64,000 bases of DNA from Halichondria panicea. Taxonomy: Eukaryota; Porifera; Demospongiae; Suberitida; Halichondriidae. Positions 10,774-20,748 of this stretch are shown here, in pieces. The translations under genes were made by a program, and so were the position numbers. How positions within the stretch are numbered: the stretch's first letter is position 1; each line of letters begins with the position of its first letter. The stretch covers positions 5,072,202 through 5,136,201 of the forward strand of contig NC_087393.1 of the NCBI RefSeq assembly GCF_963675165.1, in the 5' to 3' direction. Below the pieces are notes generated by a model that was not told where the DNA came from, did not search any database, and worked only from the letters and a program-made list of their open reading frames with translations.

Positions 10774-12542
10774 TACCGGATTAGCCACTTCCGGATCCCG
10801 GAGCGAGTTTTGAGTATAAAAAGAGCTGCCCAGGACGCGACCTTTGACCCCGAAAATTTCATTCAAGCCTTAGTAACGAGCTGTTTTTTTCTCTTGTGCA
10901 AAAGCGCTCAGAACCCATTCATACACACCGTGAACACTAAAAAAAACACACAGAAGGGAGGGGAATAACATTCCTGGTGGGTTTTCTTCTTTACCAGAAT
11001 CAAAAAGACAAAAATAAAAATTTATGATTATGGTTGACAAATAAATAATGCTCAGGTAGGTCTGTAGGTACAGTAAAAGGCTATGTCTATACAGCTCCAG
11101 GTTAGCTACAGTGAGCATTACTCCAGTGAACTCTTCCAAAGAGTTTTCCTTGCTTTCTTGCATATAAATAGACGGCATTGAGGCTTGAGACTACGCCATT
11201 GTGCAGTGTAGAAAGTTGACGAAATTGATTCTGAAAAAGAATTTATATCAGCATTAATTAATGTCAGTATATCAAACAAATGTTTGCTATTATTTAGAGT
11301 TGTAGAGTAGGGTGCAAACAAGTGAGAGCTCTTCCGGGTAGGGGTTGGTAGTGCTGGCATCATTTTGGGGAAGAATTATGCTGGTATCATGGGAAAATTA
11401 GTGAGAATAATAGGCAGGTTTTGGAAATACAGGTCAGTCGAGTCAGTAGTATAAACATCTGTAGGCCTGATGAAAGTTGCGAGTACATGGGATGTGGAAT
11501 AATGTGGGAATGAATAATAAAACTACCAACCCCTAGCAGTGAGTCTTCCTCCAGAAAAGAGGCCAGAGAGGTAACGATATAATTATTGCTTGATATAGTA
11601 GTAAGACTTACATTTTCTATATACATACGTTGATGCCAGGAAGACTGTCCTGTCAACAAGCGTCAACAAGCGAGGGTAGTCCTTCAAAGCGACCTGAGAA
11701 AAAATGAACGTTATTAATAATAATGACTCTATGTATGAAGGTTATTATACAAATGTCATGGTGGCTATGAGCATGATGACCCACTAGTAATTGAACGGAA
11801 AAACACTCGTCCATTTTGTCACTAGTCACCCTTCACCACAGCCACAACACCCAGCTGCTGTTTGTGCGATATTTAAAACTTACAATAGTAGTACAATCAA
11901 TTTCCGTTTTTCAGGAGGTGTTTGGACGATACCCGAACCCACTAGGTGTTCCCTGGCCCTACAGACTTTCTACAGACTTTCAACACTTCACTTCGTTACT
12001 TTATCCATGTAAAATGAAATGTTAATGTTAAAAAGCACTCGTAGGTTGATAAAGTCACCTTACTGTATACTATATACTACTTACTTTTATACTATAGACT
12101 AGACTACTTACCTTCTTCAACAACAACATCAGTTTGCCAAATCTTCATGTTTTCCAAGGCCAATGAACCTCTGGCAGCAAGAAAATTAAACGCTTAGCAC
12201 TGTCAATTCTATCAACAAAGACCTGCTTGGTATCTTCAGTCTCGAACCAAAGTTCCTGTGGACCCCAGTAGGCTTCTTCTGAGGTTGAGAACACTTCTTG
12301 AAAATAAACTTTTGACAGCCATTTTTTGTTTTAAGTTTATGTCATGTCTACTATCTCGTGAGAGCGCGGAAGAAGGCGTATCAAAAGAAGACCGTAAGAA
12401 TGTAAAGAATGTGCATTATACTGTCAAGGGCGTCTTTTTGCAAGACTCAAGTAAATTCATTTTTTCATTTTCGCCATTTTCCCGTTGCATCCGGTCGGAG
12501 CTGTCCTGGGCACGCCTTTTTATAGTCAGCATGCTCGTTTAA

Positions 12543-12797
12543 GTGTAAAATATGGGCGTGGTCATTCAGCTACAGACACGCCTTATAGCCAATAATCCAC
12601 TGAGCGTTTCGAGTTGTCTCTAAAGTAACGCTAGGTCTTCAACTCGTAGATTATAATCTATAGTATTATTATTATCTTGTGATCATTATAATTATCTCTT
12701 CCGAAATTCAATATGATTTTTTACAGCCTATTACAGCAGTACTAGTATCACTCAATGAATGTGGGCAGTTAATTAAACAACTTGTAAGATGCACGTA
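12543..12797. other. Spacer between the TTAA transposon and gene copy B
   Basis: Contains gggcgtggtc...acacgcctta at about 12550-12590, a near match to the stretch at 2427-2460. The remainder is AT-rich and unrelated to the corresponding spacer of the other arm. No gene seen. Confidence 0.4.
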
Positions 12798-13847
12798 CTA
12801 GGAAATATTCATGTCGATTAAATTAGAGAGTTGCTTGTCCATGTACTGAATCCAAATGTCACGTTGCTCCCGAATTCCAAGCTTGATAGGATGCACAAAA
12901 TGTGCAGTAGTTGCCATTTTCTTAATGGCTGCAACACTCCTATCGTCCCATAGATAACCATACACAAATGTGGTTCTATCAGGAGCCACAATATCCACAG
13001 CTAAATTAGTTGCGATTTCGCAAAATAGTTCGGTTGTGTTTATAATGTGGTCAAGTACGTGTGTCATGTTTGTAACAAGTGCTTGAGGGATGTAAATAAT
13101 GTCAGAAACAGAACGAGCTATGAAATGGTCCGGAAAACCAGCTGTTTCCACCAGTTGCTCCTTCCATTTGGCTGGTAAACTTTTGATTACAATATCCAGG
13201 TTTTTTGCTCCATAGGTCGGGCGACCCCACCATGGCCAGTTGCAACCTTTGCGGCCTGGAGTCTGTATCGTTGAGTAGCTGCATACTGCACTTTCAACCA
13301 CCGTCCACAGCTTTGTAGTTGGTAACTCGGCCATTTTCGTTAGGTTGATAAACATGTCGTCAGCAATGTACAGGAAACCTTCAGTCTCTTTAGAGCCACG
13401 TTGAATGCACGATCGTATGCACTTGTGCTGATACCAACCAAGATGAGAGTCACAACTGATGACGTCCACAAACTCAGGCACATAGTCAGGCCTTGACCAG
13501 TTGTCCCCATTAAATATGAGGGTGATGTTTTTGAAGAATGGAAAGTAGTATGACACCTGAGTTTCAATGACAGCTTTGCTAGGTTTTATTCCGTTCAGGT
13601 TCAAGTTGATACACAGGTGGATCTTGTCTGTCCAAAGGGCTGATTTGGGAGGTAGATCAGAAATTGAGTAACCCTTCTTGTTAAGACTTTGTTCAACAAG
13701 AGATGAATAAAAGCTTCCATCTGTATAAAAATGTTTTATAGCCATATGAAGTTCTGTCTGTTGTAGATCATAGTACAGGAATGCAAGTAGATTTAGCAGA
13801 GATATAGCAGAAACTAGCAAAACTACACGTATGCATTTCAGCTTCAT
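12798..13847 (-). CDS. Type II membrane glycosyltransferase-like protein, copy B (intact)
   Basis: Uninterrupted 349-codon single exon. A basic start (MKLKCIRV) is followed by a hydrophobic anchor of about 20 residues (VLLVSAISLLNLLAFLYY) and then a presumably Golgi-lumenal domain. Motifs by eye are DKIHLCINLNLNG (about 90-102), YYFPFFKNITLIFNGDN (about 117-133), FLYIADDMFINLTKM (about 172-186), GRPTYGAKNL and a C-terminal FVHPIKLGIREQRDIW. Hydrophobic-ADD-hydrophobic resembles the acidic metal site of nucleotide-sugar-using enzymes. Weak resemblance to Stealth-like phosphotransferases is possible, and I do not claim a family. Lack of introns in an intron-rich neighbourhood suggests a retrogene or a horizontally acquired family. 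The start is chosen because the anchor follows at once. Confidence 0.7.
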   Translation of the reverse strand: MKLKCIRVVLLVSAISLLNLLAFLYYDLQQTELHMAIKHFYTDGSFYSSLVEQSLNKKGYSISDLPPKSALWTDKIHLCINLNLNGIKPSKAVIETQVSYYFPFFKNITLIFNGDNWSRPDYVPEFVDVISCDSHLGWYQHKCIRSCIQRGSKETEGFLYIADDMFINLTKMAELPTTKLWTVVESAVCSYSTIQTPGRKGCNWPWWGRPTYGAKNLDIVIKSLPAKWKEQLVETAGFPDHFIARSVSDIIYIPQALVTNMTHVLDHIINTTELFCEIATNLAVDIVAPDRTTFVYGYLWDDRSVAAIKKMATTAHFVHPIKLGIREQRDIWIQYMDKQLSNLIDMNIS

Positions 13848-13857
13848 TCTATCATGT

Positions 13858-14779
13858 AGTGGCCCGTCCCCTAGGTGGGGCGCCTATATATGTGCATACG
13901 ACCTATCACACTTACTGGCTACTCGCGCGAACATGCGCATTAAGTGTCCATGCACGTGGTCAAGTGTTAGTGCTGCGGTCTTTGTCAGAGTATCATCCCA
14001 AAGAGTGTAACCGCATTTGCCTGTTGAGTAACTCTGGTCTGTGTTTGTATAGCGCTGCTTGTATCAGGAAATCAGCATGTGCGGTTTCTCCGAAATCTTG
14101 GCAGTTGCTATATTAAACCAGGACTGAGGAGCTCCTGCTATAACATAACACTTTTTCCCCTCCCAAGTCAGAAGAATGCACAAAAAAATTATAATATTAA
14201 TCCTGTACACCGTAGTAAAAATGATTATGGGTACAATTAGATGGGTTGAGTCCTGATCTCTGTGAGCTGCAAGAGTGTTAATAATACAGAGCTATAACAT
14301 AAACCTGACTCGGCTCTCACGAGGACTAGCTCGACTAGGCGATCTTAGGGCGTGGCTGCATCTTGACGACCTCGTGCTCTGATGCATCTGATAATTATCA
14401 GAGATAAGCAAAATCTGCAACGAATCCATGCTAGTGTTGTGTTGTATATAGTGGTTTTCCCATTTGCTGCAAGGAGGGAGGCTAAAGTTTTGTATTTCCC
14501 CCAAAAAGAGGCTGGAATTTGAGACCATACATGGGTACACCCACTATACATGGGTACGGGTGTACCCATGTATGGTCTCAAATTCCAGCCTCTTTAGCTG
14601 ACAAGCCTACTACTACTACAGTTTTGTCTTGAGAAGTAGCCGCGGTGTCCTTTGGTTTTAATTAATAGCCGCGGATTGTCATTACAAATTTACATTTATG
14701 TCAATAAAACTATAATTCTGATGAACGTCACTATAACAATGTGATTGCATTGAGTGTACAAATATGATAATGCTGTTAG
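13858..14779. other. Intergenic stretch containing a long perfect hairpin
   Basis: No supported gene. Apart from the hairpin at 14505-14595 it is unremarkable AT-rich sequence, including the 3' flank of the small membrane-protein gene. Confidence 0.5.
14505..14595. repeat. 38-bp perfect inverted repeat with 15-bp loop
   Basis: The left arm 14505-14542 and right arm 14558-14595 are exact reverse complements (aaagaggctgg...gtacaccc). The loop 14543-14557 contains a further catgggtac. RNA from either strand would fold into a very stable stem. It could be a young foldback element or a miniature transposon reduced to its ends. Confidence 0.9.
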
Positions 14780-15533
14780 CTACAAGCGTTCAAACAGGTT
14801 GTTGCTGTCAGGGTTGTCGTCAACACTTGAATCAGAGAGTGAGTCCGTAGAGGAGACATCCTCATACATCTGCATAACTTCTTTGATGTAGCGGCTACAC
14901 AATAGGAGGGAGGTGAACTAGAGCACACACACACGGAGAGAATATATTACGTTCTCTTCCTCTTCTTGTGTTTGTGTCGGTAATAGACAGCTAGTCCACT
15001 GATGGACAACACAGAGAGGGCTAGTATTGAACCCACCACACCCACAGACACAACATTCCATCTCATAGCACTACTCGGCAACCCGGCATCAGTCTCACCA
15101 GCTGTATAGAGTAGACACAACATCACAGACTGTAGTACACTGTATTGGTGTTGACTCACGACACTGGCCTCTGTGGGACTGACCATCTGGACAGCAGCCA
15201 CTGGGTGAGTCTTGACAGGGCTGCTGCTGCTGTACACAGGAGCTCTTACACTCTGACTGGCTCTTAAATACACACAGGGGGGAACTTAGGGAACAGTTAG
15301 TTGTCAGTTGGAGACAGCCACCATTGTTGCTAAAGTAATAACCAGGGCCTTGGGTGTTGACCAGGTCAGTAGCACACAAGACAGTACATGTACACACCTC
15401 CTCAGAACCTGTAGGGTAGGGTAGGGAGTTAGCCACCAATGGTGGTGTGTGGTGTGAGGAACTTACCTTTACTCTGATGTACACAGATAAGTATGAGTGA
15501 TAGTAAATATCTTAATCTCCCAATATTCATCAT
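14780..15533 (-). CDS. Small Cys-rich type I membrane protein with papilin/Kunitz-like ectodomain
   Basis: Four exons. Exon 1 (from the ATG at 15531-15533) encodes a signal peptide (NIGRLRYLLSLILICVH). Exon 2 (about 15160-15410) encodes the ectodomain. Its spacing FKSQSECKSSC resembles the end of a Kunitz domain, and PSGCCPDGQ resembles the small Cys motif of papilin-type proteins. Exon 3 (about 14949-15118) encodes a transmembrane helix (VVGSILALSVLSISGLAVYY) and a basic stop-transfer stretch (RHKHKKRKR). Exon 4 (14780 to about 14897), joined through a GTAATA donor, gives an acidic cytoplasmic tail with YEDVSSTDSLSDSS. If exon 4 is not spliced, translation stops right after the basic stretch, so two tail isoforms are conceivable. 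About 160 residues. The Kunitz-like fold is tentative because the full six-Cys pattern is not clear. No known name. Confidence 0.7.
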
Positions 15534-15713
15534 CTTTTCAGTAGGATCTAGGACTCCATCTCTATAAAATAATCAGTAATAATAGTCACATGATAATAAA
15601 TAGGCATTAATGGACTCCAACTAACGCCCACCAATTGTTTTCTTCTTTCATTATTGCCTCTTCCTCTTTTCCTCTATTGTAGCCTCCACCCACATGGCAA
15701 AGATATAAAAATC

Positions 15714-16658
15714 ATGTCCAAAAACAGAAAGCTATCGAAGAAGGAACGTTCTAACGCTCTGAGACTCGCTGCATTACAGGAGAGGAAACATTCACAAGGA
15801 CCATCTCTCAAGATACCGGAGACCCCCGGCCTGAGGCCGTCCAACCACACTTTGTTCACTGATGACAGGCCTGAGAAGTTGACTTTGTTTGAGAGCAATG
15901 ATATCGATAGTGATGATGAGGTCGTGTTTGGAGAACGCTTCCAGGGGACCGGCGGAGAGAAGCTGTTGCAGTTACAGAGAAGTATTGGTTTGGATCAACG
16001 CTTTAGACTAGACGATAAGTTTATGGACGACCCTACAAGCGACGACCCTGCAATCGATGAGGAGGCTATGAAAAGCACCGATAATGAAAGAAGTCGATCG
16101 CTAGCTGTCCTGGACTCTTTGCTTGGACCGTCTGTTGTGTCTCGAGTAACTAAGCCTGATGTTGTGATCCCACCTCGCTATGACCCCCTCTCTACCACAC
16201 ACATGCTTCACGAACAATCGAGAGCAGCCATAACAGATAAGGAGGAATCTAGTTTGAGTGAGAGTGATGGGGAGCAGTCCAACACACGACCCACAGTCAG
16301 TGGTGATACCTTCTATAGCATCAACACAGACCTACACGGATTGTTTGCTGCAGAAGATCAGGGCTTTAATTTCCTGGGACCGGAGTCAGAAAGTGAACAC
16401 GAATCTGTTGAAGAAGAGATAGTGGAAGAGGTGCAGCGTCCAATCAAAGTCGAGTGTGATGATATGGAGGTTAGAAAAGATGAGAGGATGTTCTTCCACC
16501 ATTCTGGCGAGGTTCCTAGTCATACGTTTTATCGTCTTGAGTCACTTAGGTGTCTTGAAGAAGGATGGCCCGAGAGGAGAGCTGCTTTCAAGCAAGCCTT
16601 TAGGAAGAGGCACAGAGATGCATCTAAGACTGTCTCCAAGTTTAGAAAACACTTGTAA
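15714..16658 (+). CDS. NOL8: NOL8-like nucleolar protein, C-terminal region only
   Basis: Single exon, about 314 codons from the ATG at 15714 (SKNRKLSKKERSNALRLAA). It matches the C-terminal part of NOL8, a pre-60S ribosome biogenesis factor: a Lys-rich start, FGERFQGTGGEKLLQLQ then DQRFRLDDKF (compare RAGQKLMDLQ then DDRFRMDSRF in human), IPPRYDPLSTTHMLHE, and a basic end RRAAFKQAFRKRHRDASK. Long acidic stretches lie in between. Human NOL8 begins with an RRM that is absent here, and only about 180 bp separate this ORF from the divergent upstream gene. There is a polypyrimidine-ttgtag acceptor just upstream at about 15679, so a 5' UTR intron is possible. Either the RRM was lost or it is encoded elsewhere. 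The name is an orthology inference. Confidence 0.7.
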   Translation: MSKNRKLSKKERSNALRLAALQERKHSQGPSLKIPETPGLRPSNHTLFTDDRPEKLTLFESNDIDSDDEVVFGERFQGTGGEKLLQLQRSIGLDQRFRLDDKFMDDPTSDDPAIDEEAMKSTDNERSRSLAVLDSLLGPSVVSRVTKPDVVIPPRYDPLSTTHMLHEQSRAAITDKEESSLSESDGEQSNTRPTVSGDTFYSINTDLHGLFAAEDQGFNFLGPESESEHESVEEEIVEEVQRPIKVECDDMEVRKDERMFFHHSGEVPSHTFYRLESLRCLEEGWPERRAAFKQAFRKRHRDASKTVSKFRKHL

Positions 16659-16864
16659 TTATTTTATAATTATTACCAGGAGTGTTATTACAGAATCCTA
16701 TTAGTTAAGTTTTTTACTCTCAAATGTCATGCTTGTATTGTACAATTAAATGTTCATTAAATTTGCATAACGTTAATATATTATTGACTTCCATGATAAA
16801 CATCTCCATAACTTTCGCAATAATTTATAACAAAAAAATGGTGAACAATAATTTATGAATCTGT

Positions 16865-17784
16865 TCACACATTGGCTGCAGTTAGTTTACAGTCCAATGT
16901 GTTCTGCGTTCGGTCCAGTACAGCATTGGCATCAATCAGGAACTGTACACACTCGTCACGTGATCCAAACTTAAGCTCAGAGGTTATTCTCTCTACGCTC
17001 ACAGAGGGGCGGTACCTACAGAGGTCAAACCAGAGGTCAATAGGAACACACACACTCATATACATGTACAGGTCAGCATGCACACAACCAGGAGCAAATG
17101 AAAAGAAGCTCATGACACAAAATATTGCATGTGTATAAACATAGAGAGGCAGGAGAGTTGGTCGTCAGAGAGAGAGAGCGTAGGAGTTCGATAGATTGTT
17201 CATGACATCAGAATGAGTGAGGGATAGTTGGGCAGGCCACACTACATGATTGGCTGTGTATGAGGGAGGGCAAATTGTGTGCACTTGGACAAAGGAACAA
17301 CTTGTGGGAGCACTTGTGTTAACTTAGCTCGTCTTTATAATAGGCTGACTGCTTGAATATATCCAGACAACTTTGTGTGGCCAGGCAGGGATACAACAGT
17401 GTAAGAGCGCGTCCATCTTGAGAGGTTGATATTCTTGTTGACATCAGACAAGCTTGAGGGTCCAATCTCCACGGACTATTATAATAACTGATGAAACACT
17501 AACCTAGCCCCTAACTAGGCACACACACACACACCACCACCTACGCTCTAATGATCACCCGAAGAGCACTTTTTCTCTCACGCTCGACAAACAATCGCAT
17601 CAACTCTTGTGACAAACTGGGACCACACGCGTACAAACGAAAAAGCCTAGTGTAGTTGCCTAGCGACCATGCATTCCACACCCCCAAAGCATGCTCAACA
17701 CATGGGTCCGACCGAAGGTCAGGGGTCAACTCTAGCATTGCTGACGACATGTCTGCAAGGAGAGAGCAATACACACAATCAACA

Positions 17785-17834
<50 letters not shown>

Positions 17835-20368
17835 CACACAGTACACAAACCTGCTGAACTGTCCGTGAGTATGTAGTAGAGTATTCTATAGGCGAGGAAC
17901 TCTGCTTGGTGTCCAGTCAGCCCCTCAGAGTAAAGGTTCTTAAGCTGTGTCTGACACTGGTTGAACTCTTGGTGGTCACCCTAACAATAGTGGAGGGCGG
18001 TTAGTCTAGTCTGGTCTGGTCTAGTGTGTGTGCGCGCGTGTGTGTGTGTGTTTCAGCTCACATTCTGAAGGGCTACTCTACCGTGGGTCTCATACACCAA
18101 CACAGTGAAGTTATTGCGGATAGCTTGTATCTGTAGGAGGGTGGAGGTACTAGGAAACCATATTACACAGTTAGACAATGCTCCTCACAGTCAAGTCCTG
18201 TCTGATTGATTTGAGCTGCTCACAAGCATAATGATAGTCCTTCTTGGTCTCCCACTTGCGACACACATGATCTAGAGAGCGCTTCAATACAGCGAGAGGG
18301 CGAACTGCACTCGGCTCTGGAGCCTGCACAACACGGTACACATTCAACTACTTCACTATGGACAATGTAAGGGAAAAAACAACACACATCCTATGAATAC
18401 AAACTACGGCCTGTCAAAGACAGCTACATGTATATGTCAGCTAACTCACTGAGGTCAATCGAAGGTATCGCTTCTCTAGGCTCTGACAAGTTCCCTCGAG
18501 GCTAGTATCCTGCCAATAGATTAAATTATCATCTCCCCCAGAAGTCTAAAGGAGGAGGTAGGATGGGGATAGCACAGGTGTGTGTGTGTGTGTGTGTGTC
18601 TGTAGGGCTTACTAAGGTCCTCTTGAGCAGCTCATCAATCGATATCTTCTTCTTGATATTCTTGTTCCCCTCTGCTGCTCCCTGTCTCCCAAACCTCTGA
18701 GCACGCTCACTGAACCGCTGTCTATCCTGTGCACTGGGAGGATCCTCACTCGGGGTACCCCTGGAATAAAGAATCGCAAAAATGTGTACTCGCAGATAAT
18801 TGGTAATTAACTTGCTAGTACTTAGAAACGCTATGAATTTCACAACTTGAGCAGAATTTAATACCAGCAAAAATTTAATGAGCTAAACAGTGAAATTGCA
18901 GACAAATCTACCTGTCACCTTAAGGTAATCAAAAGACAATAATGGACTACTACTACCCACCATCTCTTGCCCTTCTTGTTTCTCTTCTTCTTCCCTCTTC
19001 CTCTCCCTACAGGGCTCCCTTCTGCCACGCCCACTTTCCCCCTACCCACAGCTCCGTCATCACCACGTCCCCTGCTGGCAGGTGAGCTGCCTACCAAACC
19101 TACCCTTGCATGTATCCCTCGTCCACTTGTACTGGGTTCAGGGGTCAGGTCAGGGGTTGGGGAGGGTGTGTCCCAACGAGAAGAGGTCTTGGCCTTACGG
19201 ACACGATCTCTGCAAACAGGTTAACATAATACTAAACTGAACACACCACAATAGACAGTCTAACAGACGTTGGTAGCGGGTAGGTGTCCCAGTCAATGCT
19301 CCACTGAGTCTTATCAGCGAACATTTTGTTGAGCTCATCATCCAACACACGATGAACATATTCCCTCTCCCCCTCCTTAGTACACGCACTGAAGGCTCGG
19401 GCAACATACTCCTTCAGCTTGGGTGGCCACTTGTCAACTGTGTACAGAGTCAATTTTGATATAATTAGTATTACTAACAAACACATACCTCCTCCACTTG
19501 ACTCCTCCTGCTGTGGGGGAACACTACCCTCACGACGAGACTTTTTCTCACTTATCAGATTGTCCTCATTGCCCTCAGGTCGACTGTGTTTGCTTCCCAG
19601 TAGACTTGCTGACTCAGCATAAACTCTTTGGCTCTGAGAGGGGTTTTCCCTGGTTACCGAGTGATTAGACAGGGGCTCCCCCGTTGTCTCAATGGCGGGG
19701 ACATCCCCCTCCCTCAATGGTGGAGTGCCAGGACTCTTAGCACGACCTTCAGGCTGTACCACTGTATCAGGAGGGGGTGCTGTTCCCGCCCACACTGTCT
19801 GGCCTGGTACCCACGGAGACGGAGGTTGCCAACCACCCCAACCCCATTGGTAGTTAGGTTGATTCCATCCAGTCCATTGTGCATTCGGTTGACTTGTTTG
19901 CGACCATTGTGCGTTCGGTTGACTCGTTTGCGACCATTGTGCATTAGGTTGATTTGTTTGCGACCACTGTGCATTAGGTTGACTCGTCTGCGACCACTGT
20001 GCGTTAGGTTGACTCGTTTGTGACCACGTTGTGTTAGGTTGATTCGTTTGCGACCATGTGGTGTAAGGTTGACTAGTTTGGGACCAAGCCTGACTTGTCT
20101 GTGGATACTGTGTTGTCCAATAACTGCTAGTTAGTGCTTGCGTGGCAATAGGTACACCAGTGTCTGTAGGAGGGTCAGTTCCTGGTTCAGGAGGAGGAGC
20201 CTTTGCGTCCTCTGTGGGAAGTGGGGGCTGTGTAGGAGGTGTGTACGCTTGACTGTAGCTCTGTGCGTAGCCAGCAGGATAGGTTCCCCCACCTGCCTGC
20301 GCCTGTTGCTGCTGCTGGTAGTATTGAGCATAGTACTGCTGGTAATACTCTTGTGTGGTGGAGGCCAT
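16865..20368 (-). CDS. LENG8: LENG8 / Thp3-like SAC3-domain protein
   Basis: About ten exons. The start [13 protein letters not shown] (20366-20368) follows a 5' UTR intron. The first coding exon (about 19490-20368) is low-complexity Q/Y/P with a W-S-Q-T repeat. The next exon (about 19262-19440) has [17 protein letters not shown] and [12 protein letters not shown]. Then come a basic [13 protein letters not shown] exon (about 18958-19202), [13 protein letters not shown] with IDELLKRTL (about 18613-18762), [29 protein letters not shown] with [26 protein letters not shown], and [13 protein letters not shown] with AYRILYYIL. Exon 17545-17752 has [19 protein letters not shown], and the last exon 16865-17015 has [14 protein letters not shown]. 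These agree in order with the SAC3/GANP-type domain of human LENG8, a nuclear mRNA-processing and export-linked protein. Downstream it is convergent with the NOL8-like gene. Confidence 0.93.
17789..17831. repeat. (CA)n microsatellite in a LENG8 intron
   Basis: Pure CA run just upstream (minus strand) of the acceptor for the LENG8 exon starting at 17752, where it forms part of a GT/TG-rich intron. Confidence 0.9.
19860..20095 (-). repeat. 30-bp coding minisatellite in LENG8
   Basis: About eight tandem copies of a 30-bp unit in frame with LENG8, giving the decapeptide [10 protein letters not shown] with N/T/W/A variants. It is a disordered Q/S/N-rich segment in the N-terminal exon. Unit number is probably polymorphic. 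Confidence 0.85.
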
Positions 20369-20748
20369 CTCAGCCCTACAGCGAGTACAGCAGTATAGCG
20401 AGTGCATAGATCTATTATAGTACCTTACCTGTGAATGATTCAACCTTTCTCTCTAGCCTAGCCTTGGCCTTGTAGAAGCTTGTAATCCATCAATCAATAA
20501 ACAATGCACGCTTTAGTCTTGCAAGCCACGCCCCTTCATATTTTCATAGAGCGCATTATATAGAAACCCTTCAAGTTCAAAGGGTAAAAGTTAAAGTTTC
20601 TTACTAACCTACAAGGGGTCAAAGGCTAAGGTAATTTGTTTTTCACGTGACACATTTCTAGGTCAAAGTTCATCAAAAGCAAGAACAATAAGTTTGTGGT
20701 AAGTTTTCTCTTCTCTGTACCTCTCATATACATTGTGCTACAGGAGTT

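Larger units (their letters stand above)
8818..12538 (-). mobile_element. TTAA-flanked DNA transposon, copy B (1785 bp net, inverted relative to copy A)
   Basis: Flanked by TTAA at 8814-8817 (shared with copy A) and 12539-12542. It has the same terminal and subterminal repeats as copy A in opposite orientation, so the two elements are tail to tail around one TTAA. Subtracting the TA element at 8840-10773 and one TA again leaves 1785 bp. The exon-like stretches of copy A are present on the minus strand (about 12110-12320 and 11620-11697), but the second has extra sequence. That argues against a conserved protein, at least in this copy. Confidence 0.75.
3757..13857. repeat. Roughly 10 kb inverted duplication (palindrome) with transposon pair at its centre
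   Basis: The left arm (3757-8815) and right arm (8816-13857) are reverse complements over most of their length, with the axis in the TTAA at 8814-8817. From the outside inward each arm holds a glycosyltransferase-like gene, a short stretch that differs between arms (about 4870-5135 versus 12543-12755), and one 1785-bp TTAA transposon. Homology on the outside begins just before the start codons (atagaatga at about 3760, and its complement at about 13855). Differences are a TA element at a different site in each arm and scattered substitutions and indels, so this is not simply one sequence assembled twice. Confidence 0.85.

Noticed and set aside
3757-13857. The whole palindrome as one large composite transposon mobilised by its ends
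   Set aside because: No terminal repeat pair or target duplication was found at 3757 and 13857, and the spacers beside the TTAA elements differ. An inverted gene duplication with separate insertions explains the data more simply.
17541-17857. Plus-strand ORFs rich in Thr-His through the CA repeat (17656-17868)
   Set aside because: Translation of a microsatellite opposite real LENG8 exons.
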